64,000 bases of DNA from Tepidamorphus gemmatus (GCF_004346195.1 NZ_SMAK01000004.1:62001-126000), one strand, 5' to 3'. Shown: positions 18,543 through 28,489, counted from the stretch's first letter. The notes: generated by a model not told the origin, from the letters alone. Made by a program: numbers and translations.

Positions 18543-21221
18543 ATGCCAGCAAAAATGCTCATCGATGCCACCCACCCGGAAGAGACCCGGGTCGTGGTGG
18601 TACGCGACGGTAAGGTCGAGGAGTTCGATTTCGAGGCGGCTGCCCGCAAGCAGCTTCGCGGCAACATCTATCTGGCCAAGGTCACCCGCGTAGAGCCCTC
18701 GCTGCAGGCCGCCTTCGTCGACTACGGCGGCAACCGCCACGGATTCCTCGCCTTCAGCGAAATCCATCCCGATTACTATCAGATCCCCTACGCTGATCGG
18801 CGCGCGCTGATCGAGGAGGACGAGGCGGAAGATGCCGAAGAGGCGGCCGCCGAGGCCGCCGAGGATCAGTCGTCCGCCGAGACGGATAGCTCGGCGGTTG
18901 AAATCGCCGAGGATGGATCCGCCGATGATGGCAGCGGCGCCGTCGAGGGCGGTGGCAGCGTCGTCGAGGTCGCCGCAGCTGGCGACGAGACGGTCGAGTC
19001 GATCGGCGGTGACGACGCGCTCGAGGAACTGCCGGTGCGCAAGGCCCGGCCGCGCCGCAGCTACAAGATCCAGGAAGTCATCAAGAAGCGGCAGATCCTG
19101 CTGGTGCAGGTCGTGAAGGAGGAGCGCGGCAACAAGGGCGCTGCCCTGACCACCTACCTGTCGCTCGCCGGCCGCTATTCGGTGCTGATGCCCAACACTG
19201 CCCGCGGCGGCGGCATCTCCCGCAAGATCACCAACGCCGCAGACCGGAAGCGCCTGAAGGAGGTGGCCGGCGATCTGGACGTGCCCGAGGGGATGGGCGT
19301 GATCCTGCGCACCGCCGGCGCCTCGCGGACCAAGGCCGAGATCAAGCGCGACTTCGAGTACCTCCTGCGGCTCTGGGAGAATGTCCGCGAGCTGACACTG
19401 AAGTCGATCGCGCCGACGCTCGTCTACGAGGAGGGCAGCCTGGTCAAGCGGGCGATCCGCGACCTCTACACGAAGGACATCGACCAGGTTCTCGTCGCCG
19501 GCGACAATGCCTATCGCGAGGCCAAGGATTTCATGCGCATGCTGATGCCCAGCCATGCCAAGAATGTGCAGCCGTATCGCGAGACCGAACCGATCTTCGC
19601 GCGCCACGGCATCGAGAACCAGCTCGACGCGATGTTCTCGCCGGTGGTGACGCTCAAGTCTGGCGGCTACATCGTCCTCAACCAAACCGAAGCGCTCGTC
19701 TCCATCGACGTCAACTCGGGCCGTTCGACGCGCGAACACAATATCGAGGACACCGCGCTCAAGACCAATCTCGAGGCAGCCGACGAGGTGGCGCGACAGC
19801 TCCGGCTTCGGGATCTGGCCGGGCTGATCGTCATCGACTTCATCGACATGGAGGAGAAGCGCAACAACCGCGCGGTGGAGCGCCGCCTCAAGGAGGCGCT
19901 GCGACACGACCGGGCGCGCATCCAGGTCGGCCGGATCAGCCATTTCGGCCTGCTCGAGATGTCGCGCCAGCGCATCCGTGCCGGAATCCTCGAAGGTTCG
20001 ATGCAACCCTGCCCCCACTGCGCAGGCACCGGTCGGATCCGCTCGGTCGAGTCGGTCGCGCTGCACCTGTTGCGCTCGATTGAACACGAACTGCTGAAGG
20101 GTCGGCCGACCGACATCACCGTCCGGACCCGCAGCGACGTGGCGCTCTATGTTCTCAATCAGAAGCGCGGGCATCTTGCGGATCTCGAGGCCCGGTTCTC
20201 GGTCGTCATTACCATCAATGCCGACGACAGCCTCGGGGGCGTCGTGTTCAAGCTGGAGAAGGGCGAGCCTGCCCGGCCCCGACCACATCCGGATGCCGTG
20301 GTGCGCCCCGTCTCGGTCGAGCCTGACGACGCGGAAGCGGATGTCGAGGCCGAGGAGGATGCGGAGGAGAACCGGGCCGAGCGCCAGGCCGCGCGGGAGC
20401 GCGAAGAGGTTCGCGAAGACGGTGCCGGCCGTCGGCGCAGGCGACGCCGGCGCCGGCGCGGCGGGACCGGCGAAGGCGCAGAGGCCGATGCGCGCAAGTC
20501 GGTCGCCGAAGGATCGACCGAGACCGCAGACACCGACTCGCCGCCCGGCGAGGAATCCGACGGTGGTGACGGCGAGGAGCGCGCCAGCGGCGAGGAGGGC
20601 GGCCAACGCCGCCGGCGGCGCGGCCGTCGCGGCGGGCGCCGCCATCGCCGCGACTCCGAAGCCCCGGCGCCGGCCGGGCAGGATGTCGGCACCGCCGAGG
20701 CGTTCGTCGTGCAGGACAGCGCGATCGTTGAGGCGAGCGGACCGACAGATGCGTTCGGGGCGATGGCAACGACCGAACCGATGGAACCGGTCTCGGACGA
20801 TGCGATGATGACGGGTGCGGCTGATGCCGCACCGGCTGCTGCTGCCGACCCGGCAGTGGAGGAGACCGAGGCAGCCGACGACGCGCCAAAGAAGCCGCGC
20901 CGCCGGCGCAAGAAGGTCGTCGAGGAGCCGGCCGAGGCCGGACCGGATAGCGTTACCGAAACTCCGGCCGCCGAGCCGCTCGGTGAATCGGCAGAGGTCC
21001 CCGCGTCGGTCGGCGAGGCGACAGAGGCCGCCGAGCCTGCGGCCTCTGAGGAAGGCCAGCCGGCACCTGCTGCGGCGGATGCAGAGAAGCAGGAGCCTGC
21101 TGTGCCTGCGGGCACAGTCGCCGTTGAATCGACCGCGGACGCCGCGACACGGCAGGCGGGCGAAGCCGCCGAGCGCCGAAAGGGCTGGTGGCAGCGCCGA
21201 CGGTTGTTCGGCCAGTCGTAG
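18543..21221 (+). CDS. rne: Ribonuclease E
   Basis: An 892-residue endoribonuclease that starts mRNA decay and processes rRNA and tRNA. The S1 domain begins at about residue 35 and is split by an acidic insertion at about 85-165 rich in Glu, Ala and Asp, a usual feature of alphaproteobacterial RNase E. The catalytic core contains the DNase I-like motif LVSIDVNSGRSTREHN and VIDFIDMEEKRN, and the zinc link is in CPHCAGTGRIRS. From about residue 560 the tail is disordered, with arginine-rich blocks (RRRRRRRRR near 635) alternating with acidic runs, the degradosome scaffold and RNA-binding part. It is a single gene with its own long leader, ending at a strong hairpin. Confidence 0.96.
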   Translation: MPAKMLIDATHPEETRVVVVRDGKVEEFDFEAAARKQLRGNIYLAKVTRVEPSLQAAFVDYGGNRHGFLAFSEIHPDYYQIPYADRRALIEEDEAEDAEEAAAEAAEDQSSAETDSSAVEIAEDGSADDGSGAVEGGGSVVEVAAAGDETVESIGGDDALEELPVRKARPRRSYKIQEVIKKRQILLVQVVKEERGNKGAALTTYLSLAGRYSVLMPNTARGGGISRKITNAADRKRLKEVAGDLDVPEGMGVILRTAGASRTKAEIKRDFEYLLRLWENVRELTLKSIAPTLVYEEGSLVKRAIRDLYTKDIDQVLVAGDNAYREAKDFMRMLMPSHAKNVQPYRETEPIFARHGIENQLDAMFSPVVTLKSGGYIVLNQTEALVSIDVNSGRSTREHNIEDTALKTNLEAADEVARQLRLRDLAGLIVIDFIDMEEKRNNRAVERRLKEALRHDRARIQVGRISHFGLLEMSRQRIRAGILEGSMQPCPHCAGTGRIRSVESVALHLLRSIEHELLKGRPTDITVRTRSDVALYVLNQKRGHLADLEARFSVVITINADDSLGGVVFKLEKGEPARPRPHPDAVVRPVSVEPDDAEADVEAEEDAEENRAERQAAREREEVREDGAGRRRRRRRRRRGGTGEGAEADARKSVAEGSTETADTDSPPGEESDGGDGEERASGEEGGQRRRRRGRRGGRRHRRDSEAPAPAGQDVGTAEAFVVQDSAIVEASGPTDAFGAMATTEPMEPVSDDAMMTGAADAAPAAAADPAVEETEAADDAPKKPRRRRKKVVEEPAEAGPDSVTETPAAEPLGESAEVPASVGEATEAAEPAASEEGQPAPAAADAEKQEPAVPAGTVAVESTADAATRQAGEAAERRKGWWQRRRLFGQS

Positions 21222-21229
21222 ACGGATTG

Positions 21230-21251
21230 CGGCGGGACTGAGGTCCCGCCG
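21230..21251. terminator. Bidirectional hairpin between convergent rne and aminotransferase genes
   Basis: CGGCGGGAC and GTCCCGCCG form a perfect 9-bp stem around a TGAG tetraloop, directly after the rne stop and touching the stop codon of the convergent aminotransferase gene. There is no long T-run on either side. The position between two convergent genes supports a role in ending both transcripts. Confidence 0.6.
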
Positions 21252-22445
21252 TTACCGCTTCAGCCAGCGGTCCAACCGTGCGACCGCCTCCTCGATGTCC
21301 GCCGTCGCACCGGCGAAGGAGAAGCGCAGGTAGCGCCGCCCGTGCTCGGCATCGAAATCCAGGCCAGGGGTCGCGGCGATGCCTGCCTCGTGCAGCATCC
21401 GCGCCGCGAACTCGCTTGAATCGTTGGTGAAATCGGCGACATCGACATAGGCGTAGAAGGCGCCGTCCATGGGCAGCACCCGCTCAAGACCGAGCCGGGG
21501 CAAGGCCGATGTCAGGAGGTCGCGGTTACGCGCATAGACGGCCTTGTTGGCCTCAAGCTCCTCGGTGCAATCGAACGCGGCCAGGGCGGCGGCCTGGGAC
21601 AGCGCCGGCGCGGAGATGTAGAGGTTCTGAGCAAGTCGCTCGATGGGCCGGACCAGCCGTTCCGGAACCACCATCCAGCCGATCCGCCAGCCTGTCATGC
21701 AGTAGTACTTGGAGAAGCTGTTGATCACGATGGCGTCGCCATCGTGGCGCAGCGCGGTATCCGCCGGCTCGCCATAGGTCAGGCCGTGATAGATTTCGTC
21801 GGAGATGAACCACAGGCCCAGAGCGGCCGCAGCCGCGACGAGATCACTGAGCCCGGCGGCCGGGACCACCGTCCCGGTTGGATTGGCGGGGCTGGCAACG
21901 AGCAGTCCATCCAGCTTCCGGTCGGCAGCAGCCTGCTCGATCAGGGCCGGCGTCGGGACCCAGCGCGTGGTCGCGTCGGTCTCCAGCCAGACGGTTGCGA
22001 GGTCGAGCGCCTGCAGGATGTTGCGATATGCCGGATAGCCCGGTCGCGCCAGCGCGACCCGGCCGCCCGGATCGAAGCAGGCGAGGAAGGCGAGGACGAA
22101 GCCGGCCGACGAACCTGTCGTCACGACGACCCGCGCCGGAGCAACGTCAAGGCCATAGGCCTCGCCGTAGTGGCGCGCGATCCGGTGCCGCAAGGCGGCG
22201 GTGCCGAGCGCCTCCGTATAGCCGATCGCACCGTCAGCCAGTGCCCGTTCGGCTGCCTGCCGAACACCGGCCGGTGTCGGCGCGCCCGGCTGGCCGACCT
22301 CAAGATGCAGGATGCGTCGTCCCGCCGCCTCCAGCGTCCGGGCGTCCCGCAGCACGTCCATGGCCAGAAAGGGCGCCACGTCGGAGCGGCGGGACGCCGC
22401 TGGCCGGACGGCGTGCAAATGCGTGTCGTCGGACTTCGTGCTCAC
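21252..22445 (-). CDS. Class I/II PLP-dependent aminotransferase
   Basis: A 397-residue fold-type I aminotransferase. The PLP lysine is in NSFSKYYCMTGWRIGW (Lys246). The cofactor aspartate is in FISDEIYHG (Asp216), the asparagine in SPANPTGTV (Asn188), and the carboxylate-binding arginine is probably in YLRFSFAG near the C-terminus. The sequence fits the broad aspartate/aromatic-like subgroup, but the amino donor cannot be set from it. It appears to start at a GTG with a GGTGAGGG ribosome binding site. It is convergent with rne and divergent from the M48 protease gene, so it is probably a single transcription unit. Confidence 0.88.
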   Translation of the reverse strand: MSTKSDDTHLHAVRPAASRRSDVAPFLAMDVLRDARTLEAAGRRILHLEVGQPGAPTPAGVRQAAERALADGAIGYTEALGTAALRHRIARHYGEAYGLDVAPARVVVTTGSSAGFVLAFLACFDPGGRVALARPGYPAYRNILQALDLATVWLETDATTRWVPTPALIEQAAADRKLDGLLVASPANPTGTVVPAAGLSDLVAAAAALGLWFISDEIYHGLTYGEPADTALRHDGDAIVINSFSKYYCMTGWRIGWMVVPERLVRPIERLAQNLYISAPALSQAAALAAFDCTEELEANKAVYARNRDLLTSALPRLGLERVLPMDGAFYAYVDVADFTNDSSEFAARMLHEAGIAATPGLDFDAEHGRRYLRFSFAGATADIEEAVARLDRWLKR

Positions 22446-22578
22446 GCGACCCTCACCATTTCGTTAGGAGCCTCCTGCCGGCCAAGGCGCCAATCTGTCG
22501 CCGCATTTGGTGCGTTGTCGTAGCGCAGGGGTTGAAGCGGGTCCACCGCCGGCGGACCGATGGTCGCGGCGGCAATGT

Positions 22579-22607
22579 TTGACCGGATGCGGCTGCGCCC
22601 TTACCTT
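22579..22607 (+). promoter_or_regulatory. Candidate sigma70-type promoter of the M48 protease gene
   Basis: TTGACC and TACCTT are separated by 17 bases and lie just before the M48 gene. The predicted start point would give a leader of about 20 bases containing a GAGGAG ribosome binding site about 11 bases before the ATG. The -10 element matches TATAAT at only four of six positions, so this is tentative. Confidence 0.4.
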
Positions 22608-22633
22608 CCCCCTAACGAGGAGACTCACACCCG

Positions 22634-24043
22634 ATGGCTGCGACGGCACCCGACCGACGGGGCGATAGCGTGGGATACGGCGTGCGGCGCTTCCGGCGGC
22701 TGATATTGGCGTCGGTTATGGCGATTGCCACGGCCGCGGCATCATCGACCACGGCGAATGCCCAGCGGGTCAGCTTCATCCGCGACGCGGAGATCGAGGG
22801 CCTGCTCAGAGATTATGCGGTGCCGATCATCCGCGCCGCGGGCGTGGGAGAGTCCGCCGTCCGCATCTACATAATCGGATCCCCTCAGTTCAACGCCTTC
22901 GTCGCCTCAGGCCGGCGCATCTTCATCAATGCCGGCGTGCTGATGCAGGCGAAGACGCCGAACGAAGTCATCGGCGTCATTGCGCACGAGACCGGCCACA
23001 TCGCCGGCGGCCACCTGGCTCGGCAGCGTCTCGAGCTGCAGAATGCGCAGGCCATGGCGATTCTGGCGACCCTGCTTGGCGCGGGGGCAGTCGCAGCGGG
23101 CGCCGTGGCGGGCAGCGCCGGCGACGGCGCCGCAGCCGGTCAGGCGATCATGATGGGCGGCCAGAGCATGGTCGAGCGCAGCCTCCTCGCTTATCAGCGC
23201 ACGGAGGAACAAGCAGCCGACCGGGCCGCCGTCACCTACCTCAATGCCACCGGACAGTCTGCCCGTGGCATGCTGGCCACCTTCGCCGCTCTGGCCGACC
23301 AGGCGTTCCTGACAACCAAGTATGCCGATCCCTATGCCCAGAGCCATCCGATGCCGCGTGAACGCATCGCGGCGCTCGAGAATCTGGCGCGGCAGAGCAA
23401 GTATTTCGACAAGACCGACCCGCCGGAACTGCAGTTCCGCCACGATCTGGCGCGGGCGAAGCTTTACGGCCATCTCGACCACCCCAGTTCGGTCATGCGG
23501 CGTTATCCGCCCTCCGACTCCTCGCTGCCGGCGCGCTATGCCCGAACCATCGCCCAGATGCGGTCGGGCGACTATCGCAATGCGCTGGCCGGTGCGGAGG
23601 CGCTGATCGCGGCGCTGCCGAACCACGCCTATTTCTGGGAGCTGAAGGGGGATCTGCTGCTCAAGTCCGGCCGCGCGCGCGAGGCGGTGGCGCCGCTGCA
23701 GAAGGCGGTCAGCCTCGATCCGAAATCCGGCCTGCTGAAGGTGCTGCTCGGCGAGGCACTGATGGCCACCGACGATCCGAAGCTGCTCGACCAGGCGATC
23801 AATCTGATGTCGCAGGGGCTTCAGTCGGAAACGGAGTTCGGCGGCGGCTATCGTCGGCTGGCGATCGCCTACGGCAAGGCCGGCCGCGTCGCCGAAGCGG
23901 AGCTCGCGACGGCGCAGGGATATTTCAACGACGGCGACTACGAGATGGCGAAGCGCTTCGCTCAACGCGCCCAGCAGGGTCTGAAGACCGGCTCGCCCGG
24001 CTGGCTTCGCGCCGACGACATCATCAGGTTCCGGCCGCAGTGA
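22634..24043 (+). CDS. M48 family metalloprotease with TPR-like C-terminus (BepA-like)
   Basis: A 469-residue exported zinc protease. After a basic N-terminus a hydrophobic segment at about residues 22-42 ends in ANA-QR, a signal peptide. The M48 active site is HETGH (His118, Glu119, His122); the third ligand is likely the glutamate in YQRTEEQAADRAA. The C-terminal 180 residues consist of helical repeats resembling tetratricopeptide units. This architecture matches BepA (YfgC), a periplasmic protease and chaperone that acts on the BAM and LPS-export machines. A similar role is inferred, and BamB is also encoded in this window. It ends 52 bases before the DsbA-like gene and probably shares its transcript. 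Confidence 0.9.
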   Translation: MAATAPDRRGDSVGYGVRRFRRLILASVMAIATAAASSTTANAQRVSFIRDAEIEGLLRDYAVPIIRAAGVGESAVRIYIIGSPQFNAFVASGRRIFINAGVLMQAKTPNEVIGVIAHETGHIAGGHLARQRLELQNAQAMAILATLLGAGAVAAGAVAGSAGDGAAAGQAIMMGGQSMVERSLLAYQRTEEQAADRAAVTYLNATGQSARGMLATFAALADQAFLTTKYADPYAQSHPMPRERIAALENLARQSKYFDKTDPPELQFRHDLARAKLYGHLDHPSSVMRRYPPSDSSLPARYARTIAQMRSGDYRNALAGAEALIAALPNHAYFWELKGDLLLKSGRAREAVAPLQKAVSLDPKSGLLKVLLGEALMATDDPKLLDQAINLMSQGLQSETEFGGGYRRLAIAYGKAGRVAEAELATAQGYFNDGDYEMAKRFAQRAQQGLKTGSPGWLRADDIIRFRPQ

Positions 24044-24095
24044 ATCTGCGACCGTGCTTGCGACATCCACGACTGGCAGGAAGGATCCGTCGACA

Positions 24096-24905
24096 ATGAA
24101 GACATTGCCCCGCCTGTGGACGACTATCGCCCTGGCCGCGGCACTCGCAGCCTCGCTGCCGGCCTTCGATCGGGGCATCCTGCCAGGCAGCATTTCTCAG
24201 GCCCAGGCCCAGGACCAGTCGGGTCTCAGCGTCGAGACGATTGGCCCCCTCGTCCGCGAATACCTCCTGAAGAACCCCGAGGTGCTCGAGGAGGCGCTGA
24301 CCGCGCTGGAGGAGAAGCGCCAGCGCGACGAGCTCGCCGCCCGCGCCGAGGCGCTCGGCCAGAATGCCGACCTGATCTTCCGCTCGCCGACCTCGCCCGT
24401 CGCCGGAAACGCCGACGGCGACGTGACGCTGGTCGAGTTCTTCGACTACAATTGCGGCTACTGCAAACGCATGCTGCCGGCGATGCTCGATCTCCTGAAG
24501 ACTGATCCGAATCTCAAGGTCGTGTTCAAGGAATGGCCGGTGCTGAGCGACGGCTCGGCCGAGGCGGCGCGGATCGGACTGGCGGTCAGCAAGGTCGCGC
24601 CGGAGCGATATCTCGATTTCCATGTCGCGCTGATGTCGGCGCAGAGCGGCAGCGGCGCCGACAAGACACTGGCGATGAAGGTGGTCGAGGATCTCGGCAT
24701 CGATGCCGAGGCGGTCACCACGACTGCCCAGTCCAAGGAAGTGAATGACGCCATCGCGGAGAACTACCTAATCGCCGAAGCGCTCGGCCTGCGCGGCACG
24801 CCGTCCTACGTGCTGGGCGATGAGGTCATTCCAGGAGCGGTCAGCTTCGAGATGCTGCAGGAGAAGATCGCCCGGGTGCGTGACGACGGCTGCCGCACCT
24901 GCTGA
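24096..24905 (+). CDS. DsbA-family thiol oxidoreductase with ScsC-like N-terminal region
   Basis: A 269-residue periplasmic thioredoxin-fold protein. The start is the ATG giving MKTLPRLWTT, because a signal peptide follows at once and is cleaved near AQAQ-DQ (about residue 38). A helical region at about 45-85 (PLVREYLLKNPEVLEEALTA) resembles the ScsC/DsbG-type N-terminal oligomerisation segment. The active site is CGYC (Cys120, Cys123) and the cis-proline loop is in RGTPSYV. It probably forms or shuffles disulfide bonds in exported proteins. In many relatives aroQ lies between this gene and accB; here the 123-base space contains no gene. Confidence 0.9.
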   Translation: MKTLPRLWTTIALAAALAASLPAFDRGILPGSISQAQAQDQSGLSVETIGPLVREYLLKNPEVLEEALTALEEKRQRDELAARAEALGQNADLIFRSPTSPVAGNADGDVTLVEFFDYNCGYCKRMLPAMLDLLKTDPNLKVVFKEWPVLSDGSAEAARIGLAVSKVAPERYLDFHVALMSAQSGSGADKTLAMKVVEDLGIDAEAVTTTAQSKEVNDAIAENYLIAEALGLRGTPSYVLGDEVIPGAVSFEMLQEKIARVRDDGCRTC

Positions 24906-25028
24906 CAACATCCGATCTGCCATGAGTGGCTGGCAGCGCGTGATTTGCGGATCGCGTGCAACCGGATATATGTGCGGCGCGAGCCGAACCAAAACGGCGC
25001 CGCGGCGCCCCATGTTGGATTGAAGCTG

Positions 25029-25496
25029 ATGGAACGACCCGCACGGGACATCGACCAGGGACTGATCCGCGAATTGGCGGCATTGCTGACCGAGACCGAT
25101 CTCAGCGAGATCGAGATCGAGCAGAACGGCCTGCGCGTCAGGGTCGCCCGCACCGTCACGGTGGCTGCCGTCGCAGTCCCCTCGCCACCGCCCGCTCTGG
25201 CGGCCCCGACCCAGCCGGCTGCTGCCTCCCGCCCGGGCCAGAGCGCCGAAGGTGGCCTGCCGCCGGGGACGGTCACCTCGCCGATGGTCGGCACCGCCTA
25301 TCGGGCACCCGAGCCTGGCGCTGCGCCCTTCGTCGAGGTCGGCAGCACGGTGCACCAGGGACAGACGCTGCTGATCGTCGAGGCGATGAAGACGATGAAC
25401 CCGATCGTGGCGCCGCGCGCCGGCACGGTGACGGCCATCCTCGTCCAGGATGCCCAGCCGGTCGAGTTCGGCGAGCCGCTGATCGTCATCGAATAG
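25029..25496 (+). CDS. accB: Biotin carboxyl carrier protein of acetyl-CoA carboxylase
   Basis: A 155-residue carrier that moves carboxyl groups between biotin carboxylase and carboxyltransferase in the first step of fatty-acid synthesis. The N-terminal helical part is followed by a Pro/Ala-rich linker at about residues 45-75 and the biotinyl domain. The biotinylated lysine is in VEAMKTMN (Lys121), and the protruding-thumb segment is [11 protein letters not shown]. The start is taken as the ATG giving [10 protein letters not shown]; a TTG three codons upstream is an alternative. It lies 16 bases before accC, the usual operon. Confidence 0.96.
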   Translation: MERPARDIDQGLIRELAALLTETDLSEIEIEQNGLRVRVARTVTVAAVAVPSPPPALAAPTQPAAASRPGQSAEGGLPPGTVTSPMVGTAYRAPEPGAAPFVEVGSTVHQGQTLLIVEAMKTMNPIVAPRAGTVTAILVQDAQPVEFGEPLIVIE

Positions 25497-25512
25497 CCCC
25501 GGCAGGTCGCTC

Positions 25513-26865
25513 ATGTTCGACAAGATCCTGATCGCCAACCGCGGCGAGATTGCGCTCAGGGTCCTGCGCGCCTGCAAGGAGCTTGGCATATCGACGGTGG
25601 CGGTGCATTCGACGGCGGACGCCGACGCCATGCATGTCCGCCTCGCCGACGAGAGCGTCTGCATCGGACCGCCACCGGCCCGCGACAGCTACCTCAACAT
25701 TCCCTCGTTGCTGGCCGCCTGCGAGATCACCGGCGCCGATGCGGTGCATCCGGGCTACGGATTCCTGTCAGAGAATGCGCGCTTCGCGGAGATCCTGCGG
25801 GCGCACGGTATCGCCTTCATCGGCCCCTCGCCCGAACACATCCGCATCATGGGCGACAAGATCGAGGCCAAGCGCACCGCCGCCCGCCTCGGCATCCCTG
25901 TGGTCCCCGGTTCCGAGGGTGCCGTCACCGACGACGCGGCGGCGCAGAAGATCGCCGCCGCAATCGGCTATCCGGTGCTGGTGAAGGCGGCCGCCGGCGG
26001 CGGAGGGCGCGGCATGAAGGTGGCGCGGTCGGCCGGCGATCTCGACACCGCGCTCAGGACCGCGCGGGCGGAGGCGAAGGCGGCCTTCGGCGACGATGCG
26101 CTCTACATCGAGAAGTATCTCGAGAAACCGCGCCACATCGAGATCCAGGTATTCGGCGACGGCCAGGGCAACGCCGTCCACCTGGGCGAGCGCGACTGCT
26201 CGCTGCAGCGACGGCACCAGAAGGTCTGGGAAGAGGCGCCTTCCCCAGGCATCAACGGCACCGAACGCGAGGCGATCGGAACCCGGGTCGCCAGGGCAAT
26301 GGCCGACCTCGGCTATTGCGGCGCCGGAACGGTCGAGTTCCTGTACGAGGATGGCGAGTTCTACTTTATCGAGATGAACACGCGACTCCAGGTCGAGCAC
26401 CCGGTGACGGAGATGATCACCGGCATCGACCTGGTCAACGAGCAGATCCGGGTCGCCTCCGGAGCGCCCCTGTCGGTGCGGCAGGAGGATATCGTCTTCT
26501 CGGGACACGCCATCGAATGCCGGATCAACGCCGAGGATCCGCAGACATTCCGGCCGTCACCGGGCGTCATCCGCTACTATCACCCGCCCGGGGGTCTCGG
26601 CGTGCGCGTCGATTCCGGAGTCTATCAGGGCTACTCGATCCCGCCCCATTACGACAGCCTGATCGGCAAGCTGATCGTTTCCGGCAAGACCCGCAACGAG
26701 TGCCTGATGCGGCTGCGGCGGGCGCTGGGCGAGTATGTCGTCGACGGCATCGCAACGACGATCCCGCTGTTCCAGCGGCTGCTCGGCGAAACCGATATCG
26801 TCAACGGCAACTACGACATCCATTGGCTGGAACGCTATCTGGCGCAGAGCGGCCCGGACAGCTGA
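25513..26865 (+). CDS. accC: Biotin carboxylase subunit of acetyl-CoA carboxylase
   Basis: A 450-residue ATP-grasp enzyme that carboxylates biotin on AccB using ATP and bicarbonate. It has the N-terminal [17 protein letters not shown] motif, the glycine-rich ATP loop [11 protein letters not shown] at about residues 158-168, and the catalytic region [16 protein letters not shown]. The C-terminal domain holds [14 protein letters not shown]. Length and sequence are normal. The AccA and AccD carboxyltransferase genes are not in this window. Confidence 0.97.
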   Translation: MFDKILIANRGEIALRVLRACKELGISTVAVHSTADADAMHVRLADESVCIGPPPARDSYLNIPSLLAACEITGADAVHPGYGFLSENARFAEILRAHGIAFIGPSPEHIRIMGDKIEAKRTAARLGIPVVPGSEGAVTDDAAAQKIAAAIGYPVLVKAAAGGGGRGMKVARSAGDLDTALRTARAEAKAAFGDDALYIEKYLEKPRHIEIQVFGDGQGNAVHLGERDCSLQRRHQKVWEEAPSPGINGTEREAIGTRVARAMADLGYCGAGTVEFLYEDGEFYFIEMNTRLQVEHPVTEMITGIDLVNEQIRVASGAPLSVRQEDIVFSGHAIECRINAEDPQTFRPSPGVIRYYHPPGGLGVRVDSGVYQGYSIPPHYDSLIGKLIVSGKTRNECLMRLRRALGEYVVDGIATTIPLFQRLLGETDIVNGNYDIHWLERYLAQSGPDS

Positions 26866-26952
26866 CCTGATGTCGGTCGGGTGCGTGGCCGGTCGCGACC
26901 GGGCGGGCCTTTCCCCTTCCGTCCAATGGGCCGCCGCTCTATGGTGCGGCGC

Positions 26953-27624
26953 ATGGCATCCCGCAGCGACGCAGAGATCGAGATCACGCCGGAGGTCTTG
27001 CTGAAGGCCTATTCCTGCGGGATCTTTCCGATGGCCGAGAGCGCGACCGACCCAGGCCTGTACTGGATCGAGCCGCGCGAGCGCGGAATCCTACCGCTCG
27101 ATGCCTTCCACGTGCCGACACGGCTGGCCCGCACCATCCGGCAGGGCAACTTCGAGGTTCATGTCGATCGCGATTTCGATTCGACGATCGATGGCTGCGC
27201 CGAGCCGGGTCCCGGCCGCCGCAAGACCTGGATCAACCGCGAAATCCGCCGTCTCTATCGCGCCCTGTTCGACGCCGGACACGCCCATTCGGTCGAGGTG
27301 TGGCGGGACGGCCGGATGATCGGCGGGCTCTATGGCGTCAGTCTCGGCGCGGCGTTCTTCGGCGAGAGCATGTTCCACCGGGAGCGTGACGCCAGCAAGA
27401 TCGCGCTGGTCCATCTGGTGGCGATCCTCCGGCGCGGCGGCTACACGCTGCTGGACACGCAGTTCGTCACCGACCACCTGAGGCGGTTCGGCGCGATCGA
27501 GATCTCGCGGCACCAGTACCACCGGCTGCTGGAAACGGCTCTTGCCGGCGAGGCCCGGTTCGATCAGTTGCCGATGCCGAGCTCTTCCGACGTCATCTTG
27601 CAGTTGGTCAGCCAGACGTCATAG
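26953..27624 (+). CDS. aat: Leucyl/phenylalanyl-tRNA-protein transferase
   Basis: This enzyme adds leucine or phenylalanine from tRNA to proteins with N-terminal Arg or Lys, marking them for ClpAP through the N-end rule. The family signature GIFPMAE is near the N-terminus, followed by [31 protein letters not shown] and [16 protein letters not shown] choose the ATG giving [11 protein letters not shown]; ATGs 12 and 27 bases upstream, and a longer frame starting at 26881, are alternatives without clear ribosome binding sites. The 3' end overlaps the convergent DUF2155 gene by about 60 bases. Confidence 0.93.
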   Translation: MASRSDAEIEITPEVLLKAYSCGIFPMAESATDPGLYWIEPRERGILPLDAFHVPTRLARTIRQGNFEVHVDRDFDSTIDGCAEPGPGRRKTWINREIRRLYRALFDAGHAHSVEVWRDGRMIGGLYGVSLGAAFFGESMFHRERDASKIALVHLVAILRRGGYTLLDTQFVTDHLRRFGAIEISRHQYHRLLETALAGEARFDQLPMPSSSDVILQLVSQTS

Positions 27625-28013
27625 ATGGGATGGTCGACGGCGTTGAGACCGGGGCTGTCGGCGAACATCCAGCCGGTGAAGATGCGCTGGATCCTGCGGT
27701 CGAGCGTCACCTCGTCAACCTCGACGAAGGCGTCGGTCTGCGGCGGTTCCGTCGGCGGACGTGAATAGCAGACCCGCGGGGTGAGCTGCAGGGCGCCGAA
27801 CTGGACGGTCTCGTCAATTAACACGTCGAAGGTCCGGATCTGCCCGGTGATCTTGTCGAGGCCGGTGAATTCGGCGATCGGGTTCGCGATCTTCTCCGCT
27901 GCCGCAGGCCCACCAGCGGCCAGTCCGACGATCAGACCGAGCACGGCCGGCCGCAGGCGGGTACGCCGCGCTGGCCTGCAACAGTCTCGGATCATGCCGT
28001 TCATGACAGGCAT
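27564..28013 (-). CDS. DUF2155 domain protein
   Basis: A 149-residue exported protein of unknown function. A hydrophobic segment at about residues 21-38 ends in AAA-EK and looks like a signal peptide. The mature part has the DUF2155 core: [20 protein letters not shown], then [23 protein letters not shown] and [24 protein letters not shown]. It contains two cysteines that could form a disulfide. Its position after aat and before the NDUFA12 gene is conserved in Hyphomicrobiales. Three in-frame ATGs within the first seven codons leave the exact start open. Confidence 0.9.
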   Translation of the reverse strand: MPVMNGMIRDCCRPARRTRLRPAVLGLIVGLAAGGPAAAEKIANPIAEFTGLDKITGQIRTFDVLIDETVQFGALQLTPRVCYSRPPTEPPQTDAFVEVDEVTLDRRIQRIFTGWMFADSPGLNAVDHPIYDVWLTNCKMTSEELGIGN

Positions 28014-28078
28014 CTATCGAAGGGAATTGTGCCGAAATCTGGTCGCCGGGCGCCGGTCTGCAGCTGCCGGTCTGCAGC

Positions 28079-28489
28079 TCAGGCGTCCGGCGACCAGGCC
28101 TGGTAGTCCCCGGTCACGCGCGGCCGGCGCTCCGGAGTCAATGCACTCCCCGGTGGCCGGTAGGCGGCCGCGGTGCCGGTAAGGTTGGGCAGATGCGGCT
28201 TCTCCCAGGGATGCGGCGTGTAGGCTTCCTCGGTCGGCGGCACATCGTAGCGATGGTGCATCCAGCCATACCAGCCGGGCGGAATAGCACTCGCCTCGAC
28301 CTCGCCGGCATAGATCACCCACCGCCGTTCGAAGCCGAGCGCAGGGTCCTTGGCGCCGCCGCGGGTCCGGTAGTAGCGGTTGCCCTGCTCGTCGCTGCCC
28401 ACATATTCACCCTTGCGCCACGTCAGAAAGCGGGTGCCGAGGGTCGCCTTGTGCCACCAGGCGAAGATCTGGATGATGAAGTCGCGCAT
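28079..28489 (-). CDS. NDUFA12-like accessory subunit of NADH:ubiquinone oxidoreductase
   Basis: A 136-residue homologue of the mitochondrial complex I subunit NDUFA12 (B17.2), an accessory subunit that alphaproteobacterial complex I shares with mitochondria. Family features are TRFLTWRKGEYVGSDEQGNRYY, RRWVIYAGEVEASAIPPGWYGWMHHRYD and PPTEEAYTPHPWEKPHLPNLTGT. The ATG start gives the usual MRDFIIQIFAWWHKAT. It lies 65 bases upstream of the DUF2155 gene on the same strand and is probably co-transcribed with it. The main nuo genes are not here. Confidence 0.95.
   Translation of the reverse strand: MRDFIIQIFAWWHKATLGTRFLTWRKGEYVGSDEQGNRYYRTRGGAKDPALGFERRWVIYAGEVEASAIPPGWYGWMHHRYDVPPTEEAYTPHPWEKPHLPNLTGTAAAYRPPGSALTPERRPRVTGDYQAWSPDA

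Noticed and set aside
17906-18667. Open frames of up to 253 codons between amiC and rne
   Set aside because: They overlap each other on both strands, are Arg/Pro/Ser-rich, and one runs antisense into the rne start; none has a family pattern.
18492-20645. Open frame of 717 codons opposite rne
   Set aside because: Low-complexity Ala/Pro/Arg shadow of the RNase E coding strand.
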